From positions 1 to 35,574 of the forward strand of contig JAFZLA010000045.1 in NCBI GenBank assembly GCA_017551705.1: a DNA stretch of 35,574 nucleotides, in the 5' to 3' direction. Numbering within the stretch: the first letter of the stretch is position 1; the number at the start of each line of letters is the position of its first letter. The notes beneath the pieces were generated by a model. That model saw only the letters and a list, made by a program, of their open reading frames with translations, searched no databases and was not told the DNA's origin. This document shows, in pieces, positions 7,388-15,131 of the stretch. Source of the DNA: Treponema sp. GTDB taxonomy: Bacteria > Spirochaetota > Spirochaetia > Treponematales > Treponemataceae. The translations under genes and the position numbers were made by a program.

Positions 7388-9040
7388 CTAGCTTTCCACT
7401 CCCGCCAAGAGTTCCGTCAGCATGGGGATAAGCTGCTTTTTGCGCGAGACGACGCCCTTAAGGTAGTAGACGTCCTCTTCCTGCTTGGGATAGGCAAAGA
7501 GCGCCTTGTACTTTTGGTCGACGGCCAAAATCATGATGGAGTCAAGCTTTGTGATGTCGGTGACCAAGAGCGCGGCGAAGGCTTTCTTTGAGGCGGCGCG
7601 GTTGGACTCAAGGATGTCCAAAAATTCTTTTTTGCGGCCCAAGACGTCGCGGGTGTTGTCCACTTCGATTTGGCTTACCGAATAAGAAATTTTTCCTTCG
7701 TTGTATTCCTTTAAGTCCTGGTTTATGATTTCTTTGGCGCCGCGGCCCACGATGCTGCTTCCGGCGCGGATGATTTCTTCGCCAAGCGCTTGCGGGTCAA
7801 GGTTTGTGATGGCGCTCAAATATTCCACAGCCTCGCGGTCTGTGTCGGTTACGGTCGTAGATTTTAGGATCAGCGTGTCGCTCAAAATTCCGCAAAGCAA
7901 AAGCTGGGCAGTTTCAATCGGAATAGAAATTTTATTTTCGCGGAACAAGCCGGTTATCAAAGTCGACGTTGAGCCGACCGGCTTGTTGATAAAAGTAATC
8001 GGATTTTTTGTGCCAAAAGTTCCGATGCGGTGGTGGTCGATGACTTCCAAAAGTTTGTAGTGCTCAAAGCCCTCCACCGCTTGGCTGGACTCGTTGTGGT
8101 CAACAAAAACCAGCTCAACGTTGGGCTCGCGCAGCAAATCGCTTTCCGAAATCACGCCAAGCACCTTGTAGTCGTCGTCAACTACCGGAAGACAACGGCA
8201 AGGAGATTCGCGCAAGAGCGGCTTGATTTTTCCAATCGTGTCGCTTGCGTGGACTGCTGGAATCGAACGGTCGGCCATGACGATTACCGGCGTGGAATAT
8301 GCGATGAGCATCGAGGTTGACGACGTTCCGTAGGGAGAGATGATAACGCTGACTCCGTTTTTCTCGGCCTTCTCGCGCAGCTCTTTTGAAAGAACGTGTC
8401 CGCTTGTCAAAACTAAAAGGCGGACCTTTGCGTCGATGCACTGCTCGTGAATCTCGGGACGGTTTGACGCGATGACGACCATTTGTTCGGACTTGTGTTG
8501 GTCCAACTTGTGCACAAAGCTTTCGGTAGCCGAAGAGCCTACCAAAATCGAGGCCTTGAACAGTTCCTTTTCGTTCTTAAGAATGATGGGTTGGGCCTTC
8601 ATCGTCTTCATTATAAGGTCGATGCTTGTAGTCACCGGCGTTTTTTTCTCGGGGTTCATCAAGAGCAAAACGTTTTTGGCAAACTCGTTGTAGTGCAAGA
8701 GGCTCTTGTAGTAGCCGTTGTCGTCGACAATCGGGAGCACTTGGTTTTGCGCGGTGTCGATTTTTTTTAGCGCCTCCCAAAGCGAAGAATTTTCATTTAC
8801 CGTGACGCAGCCCGCGCTCATGTAAAAGCCGACTTTTGGATTGAGCTCCGGAATGTACTCCGGCGGCTTGATTTTAAATTTATTGAATATGTATTCTGTC
8901 TGCGGGCTAAGGTGGCCGGCTCTTGCTGCCACATAATTCTTTTGTCCCAAAAGCTCTTTTAGCTTTGCGTAGGCGGCGGCCGAAACAACCGCGTCCGTGT
9001 CAGGATTTTTGTGGCCAAAAATGTAAACTGTCTTGTCCAT
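7388..9040 (-). CDS. ppaC: Putative manganese-dependent inorganic pyrophosphatase with CBS and DRTGG domains
   Basis: Family II (DHH) pyrophosphatase that hydrolyses pyrophosphate to phosphate, driving biosynthetic reactions. The N-terminal metal site is seen in FGHKNPDTD (His10, Asp14, Asp16), and the DHH motif in VIDHHRIG. Between them lies a regulatory insert: a CBS motif (SSLWEALKKIDTAQNQVLPIVDD), a DRTGG-like domain (VRLLVLTSGHVLSKELREKA) and a second CBS (RESPCRCLPVVDDDYKVLGVIS). The 550 residues fit the CBS/DRTGG subfamily, in which adenine nucleotides control activity. The DHHA2 domain forms the C-terminus. The gene is divergent from the secreted-protein/galK unit. The ATG at 9040 has no Shine-Dalgarno but a promoter immediately before it. 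Confidence 0.92.
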   Translation of the reverse strand: MDKTVYIFGHKNPDTDAVVSAAAYAKLKELLGQKNYVAARAGHLSPQTEYIFNKFKIKPPEYIPELNPKVGFYMSAGCVTVNENSSLWEALKKIDTAQNQVLPIVDDNGYYKSLLHYNEFAKNVLLLMNPEKKTPVTTSIDLIMKTMKAQPIILKNEKELFKASILVGSSATESFVHKLDQHKSEQMVVIASNRPEIHEQCIDAKVRLLVLTSGHVLSKELREKAEKNGVSVIISPYGTSSTSMLIAYSTPVIVMADRSIPAVHASDTIGKIKPLLRESPCRCLPVVDDDYKVLGVISESDLLREPNVELVFVDHNESSQAVEGFEHYKLLEVIDHHRIGTFGTKNPITFINKPVGSTSTLITGLFRENKISIPIETAQLLLCGILSDTLILKSTTVTDTDREAVEYLSAITNLDPQALGEEIIRAGSSIVGRGAKEIINQDLKEYNEGKISYSVSQIEVDNTRDVLGRKKEFLDILESNRAASKKAFAALLVTDITKLDSIMILAVDQKYKALFAYPKQEEDVYYLKGVVSRKKQLIPMLTELLAGVES

Positions 9041-9046
9041 TTTGCT

Positions 9047-9075
9047 ATTGTAGCGCGGATTTTGATTCTGCGCAA
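9047..9075 (-). promoter_or_regulatory. Promoter of the pyrophosphatase gene, -10 six bases before the ATG
   Basis: On the minus strand TTGCGC (9075-9070), a 17-base spacer and TACAAT (9052-9047); the ATG begins at 9040. Transcription would start at or next to the start codon, predicting a leaderless mRNA. Confidence 0.75.
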
Positions 9076-9092
9076 CAATGCGAGCCTCCGTC

Positions 9093-9121
9093 TTGCAACA
9101 CTCGCCCCCGCCCGCTATAAT
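9093..9121 (+). promoter_or_regulatory. Promoter of the secreted protein/galK unit, -10 six bases before the ATG
   Basis: TTGCAA (9093-9098), a 17-base spacer and consensus TATAAT (9116-9121), with the ATG at 9128. The arrangement mirrors the divergent pyrophosphatase promoter and again predicts a leaderless message. Confidence 0.78.
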
Positions 9122-9127
9122 TGAAGA

Positions 9128-9874
9128 ATGAAAAAGAGCCTTTTTGTTGCCGCGCTTTTGGCGCTGGCCCTATTCCACAACATAAGCGCGCAAACGCTTC
9201 CTCCTTCCTTTACAAATGAATGGAAAAAAAGCGAAATACAAGACTTGCAAAACGGAAAAATAGTTATCCGCAACATAAAAAAAGCAAAGAACACGACGCT
9301 TGACCAAGGACTGAACATCTACGCCGACAAAGTGCTCAAAATCGCAAGAGACATAAACGCCAACTACCTGGCCGAAATAATTTACAAAATGCCCAAAAGC
9401 TCAAACCAAACCGTAATCGAACAAGCCGTAAAAATTTTTGAGGACATAAACCTTTACAAACAAATCATTTACTCCGACGAAAAAAAAGGTTCCAGCAAAA
9501 ATCTTTTTCCTTTGGTGGAACAGCGTTTTAGGAACGACCGGCCCGGCTACATACAAGTCGGCTCGCATTTAAAAATGGACATGCTTTCGGCCTACGATTC
9601 CGAGCTGGAAATCGAATGGGGCAAAGAAGGCTTTTTCTTTCACCAGCTAAACGTCACGCCGCTTATGTGGAAGTCATTCAAGGCCGTAAAAGAAGGCAAC
9701 ATGATCGCAGGCATTTGCTGCTTTGAATGGGGCGGCGACTATTACGTCTACGCTTTGGGCGGAATCAGGGCGCCCCGCATTCCTTTTGTAATCGCCGAAA
9801 TCGAGCGCCAATTCATCGGCCGAATCGAAGACTTTACGGTCTTTTACATCCAAAAATTTGACATAAAGCAATAA
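9128..9874 (+). CDS. Secreted protein of unknown function, upstream of galK
   Basis: A 248-residue protein with a signal peptide (MKKSLFVAALLALALFHNISAQ), so exported. The mature part contains an amphipathic region with many Lys and Asn, then a more hydrophobic C-terminal half with aromatic motifs (GFFFHQLNVTPLMWKSF and GICCFEWGGDYYVYALGG). I do not recognise the family. It is followed after 14 bases by galK, so the two are likely one transcript, although a role in galactose use is not evident from the sequence. The start is fixed by the promoter, which leaves no room for a leader. Confidence 0.8.
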   Translation: MKKSLFVAALLALALFHNISAQTLPPSFTNEWKKSEIQDLQNGKIVIRNIKKAKNTTLDQGLNIYADKVLKIARDINANYLAEIIYKMPKSSNQTVIEQAVKIFEDINLYKQIIYSDEKKGSSKNLFPLVEQRFRNDRPGYIQVGSHLKMDMLSAYDSELEIEWGKEGFFFHQLNVTPLMWKSFKAVKEGNMIAGICCFEWGGDYYVYALGGIRAPRIPFVIAEIERQFIGRIEDFTVFYIQKFDIKQ

Positions 9875-9888
9875 AACGGATTAAACAA

Positions 9889-11103
9889 ATGCAAAGCCAA
9901 GAAACATTTTTTGACCGCGACAAATTTTTAGCCCAGTTCGCAAACTATTACGGTTCAAGCGACGGCGCGAGAATTTTTTTGTCGCCAGCGCGCATAAACA
10001 TTATCGGCGAGCATATCGATTACAACGGCGGAAAAGTTTTTCCGGCGGCAATCGACCGCTACATGCATTTTGCAATACGCCGCCGCGCTGACACAAAAAT
10101 TATTTACAACGACTTGCAATTTGATGGAACGTTTGAGTTTGACATAAACGACGACTTTTGCTACAAAAAAGAAAACGGCTACGCAAACTATCTAAACGGA
10201 ATTCTTTGCATAATAAAAAAGCGCGGCGGCAAATTTGACGGCGGCTTTGAGCTTTTGATTTCGTCTACAATTCCGCCGGCAGGAGGAATATCATCGTCCA
10301 GCGCGCTGGAATGCGGCTTTGCGTACGCGGTGTCCGAGCTCTTTGGCCTAAACCTTTCGCGCAAGGACATAGCGCTCATCGGCCAGCAAAGCGAGCATGA
10401 GTTTATGAACGTCAATTGCGGAATCATGGACCAATTCATAATCGCCACCGCAAAAGTCAATACGGCGGAATTGTTGGACTGCGCCACGCTGGCCTGCGAA
10501 TACGTTCCGCTAATCTTGGGCGACTATCGCTTTGTCGTGATGAACACAAAAAAAGAGCGCAAGCTGGCCGACTCAAAGTACAACGAGCGGCGCGCGCAAT
10601 GCGAAGAGGCCTTGGCCAACCTAAAGGCGGCCGCCCTGCCCTTGCCCGCCGGCGCCAACACAAAAGACTTGCCCAACCTTTGCTCGCTTAGCGTCCAAGA
10701 CTTTAAAACGGCCTGTTCCGCCATAAAAGACCAAACAATTTTGCGCCGCGCCCGCCATGTCGTAACCGAAAACGAACGCGTCCTAAAAGCCGTCGCCGCG
10801 CTAAAGGCCGGCAACCTGCGCGAATTGGGCGAACTGTTGCGGCAATCCCACGCCTCCCTGCGCGACGACTACGAAGTTACAGGAATTGAATTGGACACCT
10901 TGGCGGACACCGCCAACGAGCAAGAAGGTTGCGTCGGAGCGCGAATGACGGGAGCGGGCTTTGGCGGCTGCGCGATCGCGCTAGTCCACAAAGACAAAAT
11001 CGATTCTTTTATCAACAACGTCCAGGACATCTACACAAAAAAAATCGGACATCAGGCAGGCTTTTTTGCCTGCTCGACGTCCGATGGCGCAGCGGAAAGC
11101 TGA
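9889..11103 (+). CDS. galK: Galactokinase
   Basis: GHMP-superfamily kinase that phosphorylates galactose to galactose 1-phosphate, first step of the Leloir pathway. The galactokinase signature is visible near residue 32 (SPARINIIGEHIDYNGGKV), the ATP-binding loop PPAGGISSSSALE near 129-141, and motif 3 GARMTGAGFGGCA near 350. The 404 residues match the family (about 380-400). No galT or galE lies in this window. The last codons overlap a minus-strand terminator hairpin at 11037-11085, and seven bases separate its stop from the stop of the convergent LysM gene. Confidence 0.94.
   Translation: MQSQETFFDRDKFLAQFANYYGSSDGARIFLSPARINIIGEHIDYNGGKVFPAAIDRYMHFAIRRRADTKIIYNDLQFDGTFEFDINDDFCYKKENGYANYLNGILCIIKKRGGKFDGGFELLISSTIPPAGGISSSSALECGFAYAVSELFGLNLSRKDIALIGQQSEHEFMNVNCGIMDQFIIATAKVNTAELLDCATLACEYVPLILGDYRFVVMNTKKERKLADSKYNERRAQCEEALANLKAAALPLPAGANTKDLPNLCSLSVQDFKTACSAIKDQTILRRARHVVTENERVLKAVAALKAGNLRELGELLRQSHASLRDDYEVTGIELDTLADTANEQEGCVGARMTGAGFGGCAIALVHKDKIDSFINNVQDIYTKKIGHQAGFFACSTSDGAAES
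11037..11085 (-). terminator. Terminator of the LysM gene, embedded in the galK coding sequence
   Basis: Outer arms ATCGGAC (11044-11050) and GTCCGAT (11079-11085) plus inner arms GCAGGC and GCCTGC around a six-base loop form a long hairpin. Read on the minus strand it is followed by T8 (A8 at 11037-11044), the pattern of an intrinsic terminator. It lies 25 bases past the LysM stop codon and wholly inside the galK 3' coding region. Confidence 0.8.
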
Positions 11104-11109
11104 CCGTTC

Positions 11110-11799
11110 CTATTTGGCGCTGAAGGGCTCGTAGTCCTTGTTGGGGCTGTATGTGCCTTCGCGCAACTCGCCGGCAATGCTCGGAATTTCCATCTTCATT
11201 CCAGGAAGAATCAAGTTGGGATCGTTGGGTCTGGGCATTTTGCTCTTGTTGGCCTGATAAAGGTTTTCCCACAAAAGCGGATTGTTGTAAACATACTTGC
11301 GGCCCGAGATGTTCCAGTAGCAGTCCTTTGTTTCGGCCCAAGGGCGGACAACGTAGAACTGCGGAAGCGGAGTCACTTCGCGAACGCCGGCAAGCGCGTC
11401 GTTAACGGCCTGGGCGTACTGCAAGGCGCTCAAGTAGTCGCCCTTGTCGTAAGCGGTGTTGGCGTTTCCAAAGGCTTCCTCGGCGGCAGAATAAGCTGTG
11501 GGGAACGTCTTGTCGGCGCCCACGCTCTTGGCCCAATCCAACTTTTTCTTTGCGTCGGCGATGGCCTTTTCGGCGTTGCTCTGGGCCAACATCTTGTCGA
11601 TGTAAGCCTTTGAAAGCTCGGCGTTCTCGGCGGCCTTGGCGGCGTACTCTTCGCTCAAAGCGTACTCGCCGGCGTCAAGGGCGGCCTCGGCTTTCTTTGT
11701 GTATTCGTTGGCAAGTTTTTGGTAAGTGTTGTTCTTGTAGCTGGCGGCAAAGGCGCTAGAGGCCAGGGCCAAAGCCAAAATAAACGCTATCTTTTTCAT
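11110..11799 (-). CDS. Exported LysM-domain protein, possibly TmpB-like
   Basis: A 229-residue protein with a signal peptide (MKKIAFILALALASSAFA). The middle (about residues 25-130) is an Ala/Lys/Glu-rich helical region with repeated EYAAKAAENAE-like stretches. The C-terminal part (about 147-210) is a LysM-like domain (FYVVRPWAETKDCYWNI, NPLLWENLYQANKSKM, NLILPGMKMEIP), which binds peptidoglycan glycan strands. Its ATG overlaps the stop of the upstream lipoprotein gene (TAATG), so the two are translationally coupled. The pairing of a lipoprotein with a helical Ala-rich exported protein recalls TmpA/TmpB of pathogenic treponemes, but I cannot confirm orthology from memory alone. Confidence 0.85.
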   Translation of the reverse strand: MKKIAFILALALASSAFAASYKNNTYQKLANEYTKKAEAALDAGEYALSEEYAAKAAENAELSKAYIDKMLAQSNAEKAIADAKKKLDWAKSVGADKTFPTAYSAAEEAFGNANTAYDKGDYLSALQYAQAVNDALAGVREVTPLPQFYVVRPWAETKDCYWNISGRKYVYNNPLLWENLYQANKSKMPRPNDPNLILPGMKMEIPSIAGELREGTYSPNKDYEPFSAK

Positions 11800-12791
11800 T
11801 AGTTAGCCTCCTTAACGCTTTCGTCAATATTGATAATCTCTTTGTCGGGATTCTCAAACTGGTCGGCTTCCAACAAAACTGTGTCTTCGGCTTCGATTCC
11901 GGCAACAGGCTCGTCTCCAAGCGGCTTTTCAACGTCGGCTTTGGCCGCGTATTCGTTTGAGGCAGCGACCTTGGCCTTGGCTTCTTCGATGGCCTTTTGG
12001 GCTTCGGCGCGCTTGGCCGCTACGTCTTTGGCAAGAGCGTCAAAGCTTGAAGTGGCGTCCTTGTAGCTGTTGTAGGCTTCTTCGGGTTTTGAGAAAGAGT
12101 ACTGCTGGTCGCCCTTGATGATTTTTTCGGCGCTGGCCTTGTATTCGTTCTTTCTGGCAATCTGGGCCTTTACGGCGTCGGCTTCCTTCTTTTTGGCCAA
12201 AGCGTTCTTGCGCTCTTCATTGGCGAATTTTTTGTAAGACTTAAAGTAAACGGCGTAATAGTCGTTGTAGGCTTCCGTGGCCTTTTTGTTGAGCGCGGCT
12301 CCGGGAGTAACAGCGGCGGCCAAGAGCGTGTCAAATTCGGCAAGGGCTTTTTCGCCGGCGTCGTAGTCGGACTGAGCGTTTACGGCCAAACCTTCGTTGT
12401 CAATGCGCTCCTTAAGTTTTTTGGCTTTTGAGGCGGCGGCCAAGGCGTCGTAGCGGGCCTTTATGTCGGCCAATTCGGCGTCGTGGTTCTTTCCGTCGTT
12501 GAGGGCCTTGATGGCCTCAAAGGCGGCGTCATTGGCCGCGAACGCAGTTCCGTAAGCGTCTTTGGCTCCGGCTTCAATAGCGGCCTGGCGGGCGGCCTCG
12601 GCGGCTTCCAAAGCGCTGGCTGTCTTGGCGGCGTCCTCGGCGTTGGCGTCGTCACCAGAAGTTTCCTCCTGGCCTTCAATCTGGCCGTCAACAAGGCTGG
12701 CGGCGCCGTTATCAGTTTCCTGCGTGGTTGATTTGCACGATGCAAAAACAAGCGCAAAAGCGACGCAGAAAAGCAAAATCAATTTCTTCAT
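11799..12791 (-). CDS. Alanine-rich coiled-coil lipoprotein, possibly TmpA-like
   Basis: A 330-residue lipoprotein. The signal peptide MKKLILLFCVAFALVFASC ends in a lipobox with Cys19 as the predicted lipidated residue. Almost all of the mature protein is Ala/Lys/Glu/Asp-rich helix (for example KTASALEAAEAARQAAIEAG), consistent with an elongated coiled-coil periplasmic or outer-membrane-anchored protein. The ATG at 12791 is preferred over the longer frame from 12845 because GGAGG precedes it and the signal peptide begins there. First gene of a two-gene unit with the LysM protein. Confidence 0.85.
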   Translation of the reverse strand: MKKLILLFCVAFALVFASCKSTTQETDNGAASLVDGQIEGQEETSGDDANAEDAAKTASALEAAEAARQAAIEAGAKDAYGTAFAANDAAFEAIKALNDGKNHDAELADIKARYDALAAASKAKKLKERIDNEGLAVNAQSDYDAGEKALAEFDTLLAAAVTPGAALNKKATEAYNDYYAVYFKSYKKFANEERKNALAKKKEADAVKAQIARKNEYKASAEKIIKGDQQYSFSKPEEAYNSYKDATSSFDALAKDVAAKRAEAQKAIEEAKAKVAASNEYAAKADVEKPLGDEPVAGIEAEDTVLLEADQFENPDKEIINIDESVKEAN

Positions 12792-12835
12792 CAACTTTCC
12801 TCCAAAAATTGCGTTTCTTTTAAATAATATAGAAT

Positions 12836-12864
12836 ATTTTACCACAATTCACGATTAAAAGCAA
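12836..12864 (-). promoter_or_regulatory. Promoter of the lipoprotein/LysM unit
   Basis: On the minus strand TTGCTT (12864-12859), a 17-base spacer and an extended -10 TGGTAAAAT (hexamer 12841-12836). The expected leader is about 38 bases and ends in a GGAGG ribosome binding site, in contrast to the leaderless arrangements elsewhere in the window. Confidence 0.65.
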
Positions 12865-12954
12865 CTTTTTTTTGGAAAAGTGGCAAAAAAAGATGAAAAA
12901 ATCCAAAAAAAGGTGTACCTTATATGTGTAAAAATCAAAAAAAAGGAGAAAACT

Positions 12955-13179
12955 ATGGACGAATTTTCTTTTAAGATTGAGGAGCAAGTGGCTGTGATTT
13001 CGAGCGGAAAAGGCGGCTGGAACCTTGAGCTCAACAAAGTTGCGTGGGGAGACAGGCCGGCCAAATACGACTTGCGCTCCTGGTCGCCCGACCATCAAAA
13101 GATGGGAAAAGGCTTGACCTTTACGGACGAGGAACTTAAGTCCCTCAAAGAAAAGTTGGACGCTCTCAACCTAGACTAG
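12955..13179 (+). CDS. PC4/YdbC-family single-stranded-DNA-binding protein
   Basis: A 74-residue protein that matches the bacterial YdbC/PC4 pattern: FSFKIEEQVAVIS, GGWNLELNKVAWGDRPAKYDLRSW, then PDHQKMGKGLTFTDEEL. PC4-fold proteins bind single-stranded DNA as dimers and are linked to transcription or repair. AAGGAG lies before the ATG. The gene is divergent from the lipoprotein unit, and its TAG stop overlaps the TAG of the convergent holA within one CTAG palindrome. The family is recognisable; the cellular role in this organism is unknown. Confidence 0.85.
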   Translation: MDEFSFKIEEQVAVISSGKGGWNLELNKVAWGDRPAKYDLRSWSPDHQKMGKGLTFTDEELKSLKEKLDALNLD

Positions 13180-14195
13180 GCGGGCCAGCCTTCTTCCCAG
13201 ACTGAGAGGGAGGCGCCTTTTTTGACGACAATCGAATAAATCAAGGTTTGCAAAAGCGTGTCCTCCAAGCCTGTTCCGCTGGAACGGATTTGCATGTCCG
13301 CGCGCGCTATCAATGCCTTGATGGCGATTGTTTGCCCCAAAGTCCAAACGCGCGCCGCGGACGAAAATTGCGAGCGGCTTTTTTTGCTGGCAAAGCCGTT
13401 TGTCTTTAAAGTAAACTCGTCGGTACGCCCGGCGCGCTCCAAGTTTTGCCAAGCCTCAAGGCGCCTAAAGCAATACGCAAGGCCGGCCAAAAGCGCCACG
13501 CTGGAAGAATCTTTAGAAAGGCGGATTTTTTGCAAAATGCCAAGCGCCGTCTCAAGCCGCTCGTCCGCGCCTTTTGAATGCTGCGCCATCGCGTCAAAAA
13601 GAGTGAAGGCGCTTTCCTCGCGGTTGTGCTCGATAAGCTGGTCAACGTTTTGGACAGTGATTCTGGCGCCTTGCTCAAAGCAAACAAAAAAGCGCGAGCA
13701 TTCGCTTTTGAGCGCCTGCGTGTTGTTTTCGACCAAGTCCAAAATTTCTTCGCAAGCGTCGTCGTCAATCGAAAAGCCGTTTTTGGAAAAATAATTTTTT
13801 AGCCAAGGAATTTTTCGGTCTTCGAACATTTCCCAAAACTGCTTGCGGTTCTCTTTGGGAACAAGCTTTTCCAGCTTGGAGTCGCAAGAAATTTCGTCGC
13901 TGACCAAAATCAAGACGCTGGCCTCTCCGGCGCCCTTGGCCCAAGAGGCGATTTTGTCTATGTCTTCTTTTTTCTTGATTGTTTCGGCGCCGTTGTAAAC
14001 CACGCAAGTGGCCGCGCTAAAAAGGGATTCGGAATACAATTGCACAAGCGCGCTCTGGGGGTCCGTCTCCACCGAGTAGTAGGTGTAGGACTCCAAGCTG
14101 CCAAATTTCTTTTTGAGGGAATCTTTGACAGCGGCCACGGCTTCGGACCGTTCGCCGATTTCGGGGCCGCTAAAAAGATAGATGGGCGCGCTCAT
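13176..14195 (-). CDS. holA: DNA polymerase III, delta subunit
   Basis: Clamp-loader subunit that opens the beta sliding clamp during DNA replication. The 339 residues begin APIYLFSGPEIGERSEAV, the usual N-terminal delta motif, followed by SLFSAATCVVYNGAE and the delta-type middle region (LKNYFSKNGFSIDDDACEEILDLVENNTQALKSE in two parts). The C-terminal helical domain follows. Sequence conservation of delta is low, so the call rests on overall pattern and length. Last gene of the minus-strand series; it starts 16 bases after lexA. Confidence 0.85.
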   Translation of the reverse strand: MSAPIYLFSGPEIGERSEAVAAVKDSLKKKFGSLESYTYYSVETDPQSALVQLYSESLFSAATCVVYNGAETIKKKEDIDKIASWAKGAGEASVLILVSDEISCDSKLEKLVPKENRKQFWEMFEDRKIPWLKNYFSKNGFSIDDDACEEILDLVENNTQALKSECSRFFVCFEQGARITVQNVDQLIEHNREESAFTLFDAMAQHSKGADERLETALGILQKIRLSKDSSSVALLAGLAYCFRRLEAWQNLERAGRTDEFTLKTNGFASKKSRSQFSSAARVWTLGQTIAIKALIARADMQIRSSGTGLEDTLLQTLIYSIVVKKGASLSVWEEGWPA

Positions 14196-14211
14196 TTGCA
14201 GGACACGGCTT

Positions 14212-14823
14212 TTAGTAAGTGCGGACCAAGTTGGCCAAGGTTCCTACGATGCGCACGTCGGTGCAGTAAATCGGATTGAAGGCAGGATTCTCAGGCTGCA
14301 AGCGGATGCGATTCTGCTCCTTGTAGTAGCGCTTTAGGGTGATGGCGTCGTCAAGGACGGCCACAACGATTTGTCCGTCAAAGGCTTCGGTTCCCTGCTC
14401 GACAATGGCCAAGTCGCCTTCCAAAATTCCCGCGTTGATCATGCTCTGGCCGCGAACGCGCAAGGCAAAGTAGCTTTTGCCCGGGCGGATAAAAGGCTCT
14501 GTCAAAGTCACGTAACCCTCAAGGTTCTCTTCAGAAAGAAGCGGCTTTCCGGCGGCGATAGTTCCAACAAGAGGAACCTTGTCCACAAAAATCTTGGGCT
14601 CCTTTTGGCGCTCGTCCACCAAGATGCGGATAGAGCGAGACTTTTTTTGCGCCAATGTGATAAAGCCCTTCTTTTGCAAGGCCACCAAATTGTCCTGGAC
14701 GGCGCGGATTGACTTTCCAAAATGGTCGCTTATTTCGCGGACCGTGGGAGGGAACGCGTTTTCGTCAATAAAATCCGCGATGTAGTTAAGAACGTCTTTT
14801 TGTACCTGTGTAATCTGTTTCAT
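14212..14823 (-). CDS. lexA: LexA repressor, SOS regulator
   Basis: Represses DNA-damage genes until RecA-stimulated self-cleavage. The N-terminal winged HTH reads TQVQKDVLNYIADFIDE followed by FPPTVREISDHFGKSIRAV. The Ala-Gly cleavage site is in VGTIAAGKPLL, the catalytic Ser in VRGQSMINAGILEGD, and the catalytic Lys in VLDDAITLKRYY. The 203 residues are typical. GGAGG precedes the ATG at 14823. It lies between ptsH (14-base gap) and holA (16-base gap), so it is probably also transcribed from upstream. No obvious SOS box is seen directly upstream, which is ptsH coding sequence. Confidence 0.95.
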   Translation of the reverse strand: MKQITQVQKDVLNYIADFIDENAFPPTVREISDHFGKSIRAVQDNLVALQKKGFITLAQKKSRSIRILVDERQKEPKIFVDKVPLVGTIAAGKPLLSEENLEGYVTLTEPFIRPGKSYFALRVRGQSMINAGILEGDLAIVEQGTEAFDGQIVVAVLDDAITLKRYYKEQNRIRLQPENPAFNPIYCTDVRIVGTLANLVRTY

Positions 14824-14837
14824 ATAATCCTCCTTTG

Positions 14838-15104
14838 TTACTCCTCTTCAAATTTTCCTTCGAACAATTTTTCTATGGCGTTGGCGGCGTCCTGCTCGTC
14901 GCTGCCTTCGACCTTAAGGTTGATCGTTGTGTTGTAGCCGGCGGCCATTGTTATAACGCCCATGATTGACTTGGCGTTTACGACAATCGAATCTTTTTCG
15001 AGCGAAATCTCGCTTTGAAATTTATTGGCCAGCTGGGCAATGAGCGACGCAGGGCGAGCGTGGATGCCGGCGCGGTTTTTTACAGTCAAAATTTTTTCAA
15101 TCAC
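14838..15104 (-). CDS. ptsH: Phosphocarrier protein HPr
   Basis: Small phosphocarrier of the phosphotransferase system and substrate of HPr kinase. Starting at the GTG at 15104 gives 88 residues, with the phosphorylated His exactly at position 15 (GIHARPAS) and the regulatory Ser exactly at 46 (AKSIMGV). The longer frame from TTG 15116 would run through the GGAGG ribosome binding site, so GTG is chosen. Both phosphorylation sites are intact. It lies 27 bases after hprK, the gene for the enzyme that modifies Ser46, and 14 bases before lexA. Confidence 0.95.
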   Translation of the reverse strand: MIEKILTVKNRAGIHARPASLIAQLANKFQSEISLEKDSIVVNAKSIMGVITMAAGYNTTINLKVEGSDEQDAANAIEKLFEGKFEEE

Positions 15105-15131
15105 AATTTCCTCCAAAGGACCTATATTTTT

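Noticed and set aside
13171-13179. Overlapping CTAG stops of the PC4-like gene and holA as a special signal
   Set aside because: Convergent TAG stops sharing CTAG are a simple way to pack genes; no hairpin or T-run accompanies it.
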